Source: Pseudogymnoascus destructans
Taxonomy: Eukaryota > Ascomycota > Leotiomycetes > Thelebolales > Thelebolaceae
Direction of reading: 5' to 3'
Assembly (NCBI RefSeq): GCF_001641265.1
Contig: NW_020167533.1
Coordinates: forward strand, 372,001-436,000
DNA length: 64,000 nt
Shown one piece after another: positions 56,501-64,000 of the stretch (positions are counted from its first letter, which is position 1; every line of letters begins with the position of its first letter). A program made the position numbers and the translations under genes. The notes below the pieces were generated by a model. It had not been told where the DNA came from. It saw only the letters and a program-made list of their open reading frames with translations, and searched no databases.

Positions 56501-57221
56501 CAAACTTTCAACTGCCTTCCACCCAGAAACAGATGGACAGACTGAGCGATTCAATGCAGAGCTCGAACGCTACTTGCGAGCTCATGTGAACTATCTTCAA
56601 GACAATTGGGTTTCATACTTGTGCATGGCGGAGTTTGCTGCCAACAGTTTGCCATCAGATGCAACCAAGACAAGTGCGTTTTTTGTGAACAAGGGCTATG
56701 AACCAAGAATGAGCTTCGATACAGAGCAGCAAGCATATCACGAAGCCAAACAAGAGCACAAGAACATAGCTCAGACCATGGCAAAGGTTTGGGAGTTTCT
56801 GCAGGATGAAATCACGCTCTCGCAAGCAAAAATGGAACATTTCGCGAACAAGAAAAGGAAACCTGCACCACGCTATCAAGTGGGAGACAGAGTATGGCTT
56901 TCAACTCGAAATATAAAGACACAGAGGCCATCAAAGAAGCTAGACCACAAGCAAGTGGGACCTTTTGAAATTCTAGAGCGAATTGGGCAAGTTGCATATC
57001 GGCTCAAACTTCCAAACAGCATGAAGATTCATCCAGTATTTCATGCCAATCTATTAAGACTTGACTCGAATGATGCAATCGAAGGGCAGCAACAGGAGCC
57101 AGAGCCTCCAGTCATTGTCAATGGCGAAGAGGAGTGGGAAGTGGATGAAATCCTCGACTCAAAAGTTATTCGAAAGAAGCTTTTCTACAAGGCAGCTTGG
57201 AAGAACTATCCACCGGAGTGA
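53566..57221 (+). CDS. gypsy pol polyprotein (protease, RT, RNase H, integrase, start of chromodomain)
   Basis: The pol frame is open from about 53566, overlapping the end of gag in the -1 frame, and has no ATG before the protease, so ribosomal frameshifting is likely. Protease ALIDTGATGGNFI (about 53720), reverse transcriptase with VDYRKLNAITKKDRYP and YMDDILIYS (about 54884-54910), RNase H (YFSKKLAPAECNYEIYDKELLAI). Integrase has an HHCC finger (HPGAGKM...CHSCRRSK), catalytic MDFVTG, SDRGPQF and DGQTERFNAE, and a GPY/F-like end. The chromodomain begins EWEVDEILDSKVIRKKLFYKAAWK and stops at TGA 57219. The rest (ETWYTAESFENSPEV) lies in the +1 frame up to 57306, so a one-base indel cut it. 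All enzymatic residues are present. Confidence 0.9.
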
Positions 57222-57381
57222 GACATGGTATACTGCAGAGAGCTTTGAAAATTCTCCAGAAGTTACCCAAGCATATCACAGAAAATACCCTCAGAAACCA
57301 AAATGAGAGCTGGAGACAATGTTTTTTTTTGAAAATGGGATTTCTTGATCAGGAGATCAACTCTGGAGTAGGGGGGGGTAG

Positions 57382-57634
57382 TGTTACGATATCAAGTGCG
57401 CCTTGCAGCTCGAGTGGGGGTTCAGAGGTGTGGGGAGCTTTCCGGGGTTGGAGCGAAGTTTTCAGTTGTGGAGTGAATTCTCAGAACTGGTCTCGCTAAA
57501 GAGAATTCACTCCACAATAGCTGTATATAGATCGAGCCACTGCTCGAGTGCTCCTCTTCTCTTTCCTTTCTTCTCTAGATTGAGTTTAATTCATAATACC
57601 CAACTGGCGCCCTATGCCTTGGTGAACCGTGACA
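57382..57634 (+). mobile_element. 3' LTR of the gypsy element
   Basis: Starts TGTTACGATATCAAG directly after the polypurine tract. The end at GAACCGTGACA is the best TG...CA fit but is uncertain without the 5' LTR. Contains an inverted repeat GAGTGAATTCTC...GAGAATTCACTC (57472-57513) and TGTATATAGATC as a TATA-like box. Confidence 0.65.
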
Positions 57635-58594
57635 AACGATTACATGACGGAAGGAATCAGGGCTTTCAACACATATCTGCGAATGATGAGCCCCGCGGAA
57701 TGCTTTCAGGTAGTCATCAATAATAGGACACACACAATCCTCCTAATCGCAGAAGACGAGCTTGCTATTGATGATAGGATGCATGAATCTGCAGCGAATC
57801 TCCACGCGGAGGCAACCAAGAGAGTCATTGGTTTGAAACGCAAGGCCACCGAAGATCTGTCTCACACTTACCACGCACGGAAGATGGTTGTCTGCACCGA
57901 TAGGAATGAGCTACCGTAAAATGCCAGGTACTGTAAAGTCTTCTGCACCTTTGGAATGAGCTACCATCATGTTACTTGTACCGTCATTTTGTTGGTAGTG
58001 TAGTGTCTTCTGCGTCTTTGGGAATGAGCTACCGTTTGGCAAGTTCCATTGTCAGAAGTTCTATTTCCTTTGAGAGTCACGTGGGTGCATAGTAAAAATG
58101 GCAACGGTATCATGACATTGCAGAGTAATTTGCAACCAGGATTGCTAGGGCGTCTAGAGAGTAATATAGCTAGAGAGTGACATTAAGTATAAGAGAGCCA
58201 TAATTTCCCACGTGACTGTTACAGGTAAGGAAACTTTCTCGAAAATGCAGGTGAGGGTTTATTTGGCACTAAATTAACTTATTTCAAGTGGATCGAGGGG
58301 TTTTTCTTTCCGCTTGTAATTAGTAGGAGAGCACAGGTACAAGGGAAGATTTAGTGATAGCAAGGCAGTTGGCGCTACCGCCTAAGAGCGGAGCTTGGGT
58401 AGGCACGGCGTGACGGCAGGCGGCAAAGAGGCGGCTGCTTGGGGATCGAGAAATTCTTGTGCTTATGGCTAAGCGCACCCCCTGCCTTACTCATGAAGGC
58501 GTCAGTATGGGCGATGAGTGCTTTATTGATACTGTATGGATTTGAGGTGAAAGTGTCCAGGATGCATCTATGACCTCGAGGTGTGGGTCATTAC
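57635..58594. other. Region without a recognised gene
   Basis: A 97-codon open frame (57629-57919) starts inside the presumed LTR end and reads ...TEGIRAFNTYLRMMSPAECFQVVINN...; no family recognised and its start is doubtful. 57900-58060 repeats 'ggaatgagctaccgt/atca' three times with 'gtcttctgc'. Confidence 0.35.
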
Positions 58595-58735
58595 TAGGCT
58601 GCGCACTACTCGCCCAATACTCGGCTCACTCACTCAGTGGGTTACTCAGCTGGGTGAGTAGCTGAACCTTTCACTCGACTCGGTGAGTGAGGCAATACTC
58701 AGTTACTCTGTAAAAACCCAGTGAGTACTCGGCTG
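58595..58735. repeat. Subterminal repeats ACTCAGT / GTGAGTA
   Basis: Dense ACTCACTCAGTGGG, ACTCAGCTGGGTGAGTAG, CACTCGACTCGGTGAGTGAGG and ACCCAGTGAGTACTCGG motifs form imperfect palindromes, resembling clustered transposase binding sites of hAT termini. Confidence 0.65.
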
Positions 58736-58930
58736 TCACGTGTAAGATATATGCATTACGTGAACAGTCCCTCATACGATTAATACTGTTTTATGGTTAC
58801 AGTTGTAAGTTAACTTAAAGTATTACATTTATCAGCATCACTCTACCATCTCTAATAAGCTGTGAGAACGAATCACGTATATTCCTCTATCTAAGTACCA
58901 CGATTATCAGAAGATTATCAGAACACTATA

Positions 58931-61860
58931 TTATATATGCTCAAGAACATCTTTCCACCTTGCTTGATGAGGCCGGCCAGACCTACTAATACCTAAAGTA
59001 TTTATAGGGTCTTGACGAGTAGCTTGAAAGATATCAAGTAGATCTCTTCCAGTCTTCCGAGGGCGTTGGATAGGCGTTGGTGGCGAGGACGGCATATCCT
59101 TATCTTCATCGTCATGAATAGTTGGAAGTATAGGCTCCTCATTATTACCATCTTCTCTTATATCTTCATTATCTGGGATATCGTCATCTGGGATGTCGTA
59201 TAAGGTCTCGTTAAGACGGTCAGCCCTATCTCTTTCTTCACCTTGTTGGTAGCGCATTTGTCGTTCTTCATGTGCAGCTTGTGATAAGTCTTGCTGTTGC
59301 TGTGGCCGCTGAGGATTAAACGGAGGATATTGTACCTTTGAATATGTCTCTCGATATGTGTATTTGATCGTGGTTCTTCTTCATCGCTGATATATTGTAA
59401 CTCGATAGAATTGCACATCCGTTGTCGTTGTGCCTCATACTCTTCTTCGACTTGCTCCTCAGTCATATCAACGACGTCCATCATATCTGCAAGCTTGTCA
59501 CGATGACCTTGACGATTCTTGTATTGTCGAGAGTAATATATAAGCATAATCTCTTAATCGTCTCAGGATAAGTTGACCACGTCGGTGCCACATACGTCCC
59601 TTGCGGCACTAAAGACTCGCTCAACTCCAGACTCAGCAGCAGGAATACAAAGTATATCACGAGCCATTGCTGATAGACCAGGAAATTGCTCTTCCTTTTG
59701 TTGCCAAAATAGCAATATCTTGTGTAGATATGTGCTATACAAGTTAGAATAAGATTATCAGAAGATTACCAGAAACTTACGAGCATCAAGATAGAGATCA
59801 GCCTCATTCACATATTCCTCTCGCTGGCCCGAGTCCCATTTAATGTCTGACTTTGCTGCAATACTAAGGCTAATGGATCCATATCTGCATCTCGTAATCC
59901 TGATTGACTCGCAACTCGCACTGTAGAGTACTGCTCTTTATAAAGGTCCTAAACTGTTGTTCAAACTCTGTCTCCCAATTTCGTATTGAAAAGTCAAGCT
60001 TGCAAACCTTTTTTGTTAAAGTGTGAGAGCTTCACACTAGGATTTAAGATACTAGCAAATGCGAAGATAGATCCAGTATTTGTGTATAGCTTGTTATAAT
60101 ACTTCCTAATCTTCTTCTCTGCAGCATCGATTGCTAAAGTCATCTTTGCTGCCCATGGATATGTCTTATGCCGTAGCCGGTGCCGAGTTCCTTCAAGCGT
60201 TGATAAGAGTTTTTGATATACTCCAAGTGTATAGCAGACAGTAGGTCCGGCTGACGATCCAATGTTTGTTGTAAAGAAGTTGAATGGCCTTGTAAGATCA
60301 ATGATGTATTCGATGTGCTTCCATTCTAGCTCGCTAAGTCTGAACATGTGAGCACCATGATCGCCTCGAGTATATTGATTGATTGTTGACTTGAGTTGCT
60401 GTGCTCGCAGAAGCATATGGCATGTCGAATCCCATCGAGTTGATACATCTTGAATAAGTCGAAGAAGCCTCTGAGATGATTGACCCCGGTTCATGTTTGC
60501 CTTTTGCAAAGTCATAAACCTGTTCCTTCGAGTTTGACTTGAATTAACAAAGATAGTGAGCTTCCGGAGCTATGAGATATTAGAAAAGACTACCAGAAGT
60601 TTACCAGAACTAACAAGAGAATATATACCTTTCCAAGTGTAAATCCAATACCCTTGTCCTTCTGCAACTTTGCAAGGCCCTCCATCTGATTCTCTTCTTC
60701 CCAGTTCATTAAGATCTCTTGATTGTTGGCGTAATCCGGATTCGACCAAAGAGAGCACTAAGGGCAAGTTGAATAACGTGAGCTAGGCAGGGTATGTGTT
60801 GTACTTTTCCTCCAATGAAATGCTCGTTGTCTGCAATACTATCAAGCATTATTTCCACATCTCTCATCATTGAAGTGTTGTTTGACGCATTATCAGTCGT
60901 AATGGATATAATTCGTCCTTCTAAATGCTGCCTTGTGATAACTTTTTCAAGTATTCCACATAACTCAGCACCAGTATGCTCTGTATATATAGGTTCAAAC
61001 CCAATCAAGACCTCTTGCATTTTCCAATGACGGTCGATAAATGATGCAATAACACCCATAAATGAAAGTCGAGTAACACTTGACCAACAGTCGAGCGATA
61101 ATGCAATCTTTGAACCAGGAACAACATCTTGTTAGCATCTCTTCTTCGATTTGTGTGAGCTTTGTTGTTAAGAGGTTTCGAATAGTTGTTGCTGAGGGTA
61201 GTGGATAGTGAGGATTCTGTAAGATAGCAAGCCTTTTCCATTCAGGATCCTCGACTGAGCGAACGAGCTATGAGTTGAGATAACTGTGTATAGAACTTGT
61301 TCGTAAAATGCCTCTTGTGTGAGAATATGATCCTATTATAGATATTAGCCTATATAATTCTGGTAATAATCTGGTAATCCTTACCTGTTGAGGTCGCATC
61401 TGATTGATTCGCATTTGATAGAGACTATCCTTACCCATCCGTGACTTCTTTTTGCAAATGTCTGATGCAAGATGTGTTGCCATAGACTTTGGGCCAGCAG
61501 ACTTGATTGCAGGATGCGTAAGGGCCTTCGAACAATAGGTACAAATGACACATGGTTCTCCAGAAAGCCGGTCTGCTCCTTGGTGATAAATTCTCCAGTA
61601 TTGAGAACTCCGGTTGGTTGAATCCCATGCAATCTTCGTAAGAAATTTCTAGTATGATCTGAGTGTTGTTCATACCATCGTGATAGCTTCCACCACTCAA
61701 TGAATACATCGTGTGTATCCTTAGTCCATTTGATGAATTGGGTTTAATTTGCCAGTATATTCGAGGCCCGCAGGGATTTGATTTAATGAAGTAGTCGTTG
61801 AGAAGAGGGAAGAGAGTCTGAGAATATATTAGAAATAGGATTGTCAGAGTCAAAACAACT
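58931..61860 (-). pseudogene. hAT transposase gene with several introns, probably defective
   Basis: Minus-strand pieces, N to C: KWTKDTHDVFIEWWKLSRWYEQHSD, a BED-type finger (GEPCVICTYCSKALTHPAIK...MATHLASDICKKK, about 61570-61450), DHILTQEAFYEQVLY, LTTKLTQIEEEML, MGVIASFIDRHWKMQ, TTDNASNNTSMM, HIPCLAHVIQLAL, TRWDSTCHMLLRAQQL, and the hATC block PAAESGVERVFSAARDV (about 59650-59590), with an acidic tail ending at 58931. Introns 61333-61384, 60570-60628 and 59735-59780 have good donor, branch and acceptor sites. Two places (about 61650 and 61120) need a frame change with no intron, so this copy may be dead. It differs from the CAGTGTTC hAT family at 29470 and 33570. Confidence 0.75.
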
Positions 61861-61998
61861 CTGAATATTGCGATGACATTTGGCAAGTAGCAAATTGTTT
61901 GATTATCAGAAGATTACCAGAAGTCTGGCTACGATGAAATACTTAAATCTCTATAGCCCCTATTCGCGTCGGAAAATCAAATACTCCATTTCTCTCCT

Positions 61999-63150
61999 CT
62001 ACTCTAACTCCAGAAACAACATATCCTGTGCAGCTGATACCTTAGCCCACTTTTCCTTATCAAATTTCTTAGAGTAGACAAGTAAGAACGCCTCTTTGAA
62101 GCTAGAACTATGAGTGGAGACTTGTAACCATCCGTTGTCGACAAGATTGTAAGACTTTGGGTACCACTGCGCAGGTCCTGGTAATTGGGCCCACTTTCCA
62201 AACTTCCAAGCTGTAAAGTTTGTCCAAACTGCCTGCTCGTACAAACAGAAATATTTATGTGGTGGGATAACGTTGTGAAAAAGTGCTATAATAAACAATT
62301 AGTATCTCTAGAAGATTGCTAGAATGATCAGAGACGTACCCTTCTTCTACATCAATCCATGGCATATATTCAAAGAGATGCTCAGGCTTCTTTCTCAGCT
62401 TTCCAGCCTTTCTCGTATATGAGCGGATACAGCTATCCCAGAAATGTTGCCACTTGCGGAAATTGGACTCTTCATGGGCCTATCAACCGTTAGTATTACC
62501 AGAAGATTACCAGAAGATTACCAGACTATGAGGTACCAACATCAATGCGTGCTTGAGTTAAGAGAGCCTGGATGCTAGCGATCTCTTCATCAGAAAGCTC
62601 ATCTGGTAGAACAGCCTCGTCATTTAAAATATCGTCGCGCCGTAACATAAGCTCCAACTCTAAATCGTCTTCAACCTCAGTATCCTCCCATTCGCTGTTA
62701 TGATCGTCATCGATTGGGATACTGGTGATACCCTCAAATGCAGCAAGCTCAGACAGAAGTTGTGGCGGAGTAGATGGTGGGGCTTGTGGAGAAGAAGAAG
62801 GGGCGCTAGTATTCTTGACTTTCTGATTCGCAATGCAAGATGCATGGGTGCCCTTTTCAGTCCTGTTTATAGTTAGATTAAGGCTACCAGAGATTACCAG
62901 AAGGAACTTACCGAACACGAATACGCTCAACCTTCAATTCATTCTGTAGACGTGTCTTGTCTTCAGCAGAGGCAGCGATATACTTTGCAGACTTGTATAA
63001 CTTCTTTAAGTAGTAGCTCAGATCGCCATGGTCAGCCTTGAGTGCTAAATGAACAGCCTTCTCATCTTCAGTAAGGTTGGAGACGCGGTTGCGAGCTTTG
63101 ATAGTATTCAAATTAGTGGAGAGTTCTTCAGGTGCCTTGCGTTTCGCCAT
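61999..63150 (-). CDS. Unknown multi-exon gene with acidic segment, beside the H3-like gene
   Basis: Exons on the minus strand: 62912-63150, 62541-62862, 62340-62479 and 61999-62285, plus a 5'UTR intron at 63152-63216. The start MAKRKAPEELSTNLNTIK is basic. Residues 30-80 are charged and probably helical (KADHGDLSYYLKKLYKSAKYIAA). Then comes a Ser/Pro linker and an acidic stretch (DDDHNSEWEDTEVEDDLELEL), then FRKWQHFWDSCIRSYTRKAGKL and a final Trp/Tyr-rich part (VWTNFTAWKFGKWAQLPGPAQWYPKSYN). The join between exons 3 and 4 is off by one base with canonical sites, so there is a lesion or an unusual splice. No family is recognised. The acidic stretch beside a histone gene might suggest histone handling, but that is speculation. 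Confidence 0.6.
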
Positions 63151-63545
63151 GCTAAACACGTGATTAGCAGAAGATCATCAGAAGTTCTGACTGTAGAATC
63201 AAGATAATAAACTTACTTGAGGTCCTAGTGAAGAGGTAAAGCGCAAAAGAGAAGAAGAATGTGTAGATCGGAACGTAACCAAGGAAGGTGGTTGGTTGTA
63301 AGGTTGTTGTTTTTTTAAAGTTGCAAACAATTATATTCGTCAAGGAATATTCACCTGCAAATAATTACTGTTCTAAACAACACTACAACGCGTACCTTCA
63401 AATAAAACACATACCTTTCAACCTCTACCTCTTTCTTTACTCTTTCTACAACATCCTTGCTACAAACTCACTGTAAGTACATATATCTTTTTGATCTACT
63501 TCTTTGTCTTGTGTATACTTCACTAACTCATCTTAATGTTAGCAA
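63151..63545. promoter_or_regulatory. Divergent promoter region between the unknown gene and the H3-like gene
   Basis: The two genes are transcribed away from each other, with start codons about 395 bp apart. Each has a 5'UTR intron next to its ATG (63152-63216 on minus, 63473-63542 on plus). The middle has a T-run at 63309-63316 and CT-rich leader sequence at 63415-63450. Shared control is likely. Confidence 0.55.
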
Positions 63546-64000
63546 ATGGCTCGTATTAAGCAAACTGCTAGGAGATCAACTGGCGGCACAGCACCAAGGA
63601 TGCCACTTGGATTACAGGCTGGCTCTAGGCTTGGTGGAAAGGGAAAGGGAAAGGAAAAGGCTGTGCGCACAGCAAGAAAAGCTCCAGTTCGCTCATCTCA
63701 AGCTTGCAACAATCATGCTCAGAAGGCCATGCGCCGTGCAAAGTCTGGTAAGAGGATTACCAGAGGATTACCAGAACTCTCTAATAAACATATAGGCACC
63801 AAGGCTCTCCGCGATATCAGAAGACAGCAACTTGATACTCGCCTGATTATTCCAAAGCTCTCATTCCAGCGTCTTGTTAGGGAAATCGCACAAGACTTCA
63901 AGTCCAATCTTCGCTTCCAGCAATCTGCTATCCTAGCTCTCCAGGAAGCTGCCGAATGCTTCCTCATTCGAGAATTTGAGAGTATGATACTTGAACATAG
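63546..64000 (+). CDS. Divergent histone H3-like protein (3' end outside window)
   Basis: ATG at 63546, directly after a 70-nt 5'UTR intron. Exon 63546-63747, intron 63748-63795, exon 63796 onward. The N-terminus MARIKQTARRSTGGTAPR follows histone H3 but has Ile3, Arg9 and Thr14 where H3 has Thr, Lys and Lys; Lys4, Ser10 and Arg17 are kept. The tail is some 23 residues longer than in H3, with GGKGKGKEK and a TARKAPV block like the H3 K27 site. The fold region GTKALRDIRRQQLDTRLIIPKLSFQRL, VREIAQDFKSNLRFQQSAILALQEAAECFL matches the H3 alphaN, alpha1, loop 1 and alpha2 helices. Loop 1 has H3 length, not the longer CENP-A form. It would pair with H4 in nucleosomes. It lies next to a hAT transposase gene with matching intron motifs, so it is probably carried by a mobile element. 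Confidence 0.85.
   Translation, partial: MARIKQTARRSTGGTAPRMPLGLQAGSRLGGKGKGKEKAVRTARKAPVRSSQACNNHAQKAMRRAKSGKRITRGLPELSNKHIGTKALRDIRRQQLDTRLIIPKLSFQRLVREIAQDFKSNLRFQQSAILALQEAAECFLIREFESMILEH

Larger units (their letters stand above)
51186..57634 (+). mobile_element. Ty3/gypsy element with chromodomain, 5' LTR missing
   Basis: Order gag, protease, RT, RNase H, integrase, chromodomain, polypurine tract (GGAGTAGGGGGGGGTAG, 57365-57381) and 3' LTR (from 57382). No match to the 3' LTR start TGTTACGATATC is found before gag, so the left end is truncated near the pogo fragment. Codons are not CTAG-biased; this copy is younger than the other retroelements. Confidence 0.85.
58900..63795. repeat. 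Tandem 11-mer TTCTGGTAATC/GATTACCAGAA in introns of three adjacent genes
   Basis: Found as one to three tandem copies in introns at 59735-59780, 60570-60628, 61333-61384 (opposite orientation), 62480-62540 (three copies), 62863-62911, 63152-63216 (degenerate) and 63748-63795 (opposite orientation), with a weak trace at 62286-62339. Further copies lie at about 58903-58921 and 61898-61922. The introns are 46-65 nt, so the motif fills much of each between donor and branch site. Confidence 0.85.
58595..64000. mobile_element. Probable large composite hAT element (transposase, unknown gene, histone H3-like gene); right end outside window
   Basis: The left end is proposed at TAGGCTGCGCACTACTCGCC (58595), preceded by GTCATTAC, with subterminal direct and inverted repeats of ACTCAGT/GTGAGT up to 58735, as in hAT ends. 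Inside are a hAT transposase on the minus strand, a second minus-strand gene and a plus-strand H3-like gene. Introns of all three contain the same tandem 11-mer, absent elsewhere in the window. No second terminal repeat is visible before 64000, so the unity of the element is an inference. Confidence 0.45.

Noticed and set aside
57629..57919. 97-codon frame after the gypsy 3' LTR
   Set aside because: Its start lies in the presumed LTR end, there is no recognisable family, and no second exon was found; not strong enough to call a gene.
63546..64000. Interpretation of the H3-like gene as centromeric CENP-A
   Set aside because: Loop 1 (AQDFKSNLRF) has ordinary H3 length and sequence, and the tail starts ARIKQTAR as in H3, unlike CENP-A. 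The C-terminus is not visible, so a variant type cannot be fully fixed.

Overview
The window is nuclear DNA of a filamentous ascomycete. Short GT-AG introns (about 45-110 nt) with CTAAC/CTAAT-type branch sites, GC-rich coding exons, conserved single-copy genes (Ras, GMF, Nbp35, a SNF2/PHD remodeller) and typical fungal transposons (Fot1/pogo, hAT, Tad1-like LINE, Ty3/gypsy, Ty1/copia) all point that way. The species cannot be named safely; a leotiomycete-like fungus is only a guess.

Gene-rich blocks. 1-10.7 kb holds the 3' part of a SNF2-family remodeller with a C-terminal PHD finger, about 1.6 kb of back-to-back short tandem arrays, a three-exon CxxC zinc-ribbon protein, a broken F-box-family relic, a possible small membrane protein, the actin regulator GMF with an ATG-only first exon, and a MoCF/MoaB-domain protein with a 9-nt microexon. 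22.4-26.9 kb holds a ras gene and a 935-residue cysteine-rich protein of unknown function. 44.9-45.9 kb holds Nbp35, the cytosolic Fe-S scaffold ATPase.

Transposon-rich blocks. 10.7-21 kb is a decayed LINE split by a nested stack of LTRs and a gypsy relic, followed by a pogo relic. 27.4-38 kb holds an apparently intact pogo element (TA target site, 47-bp terminal repeats), a hAT relic with an 8-bp target duplication, and a second hAT relic with a second pogo copy inserted in it. At 38.05-38.4 kb is mitochondrial DNA (cox1 joined to nad5). 39-43.7 kb is a decayed copia element studded with solo LTRs. 46.1-51.2 kb mixes transposase relics and LTRs. 51.2-57.6 kb is a gypsy element with a long intact pol, a gag split by a solo LTR, and a frameshifted chromodomain. 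Decayed stretches are very rich in CTAG/TAG/CTA, which suggests RIP-type C-to-T mutation.

58.6-64 kb is the most unusual part. A hAT-type transposase gene, an unknown multi-exon gene with an acidic stretch, and a divergent histone H3-like gene lie side by side. Introns in all three carry the same tandem 11-mer (TTCTGGTAATC or its complement), seen nowhere else in the window. The simplest reading is one large mobile element carrying its own H3 variant, which keeps K4 and a K27-like ARK motif but has arginine at position 9. Its right end lies beyond the window.
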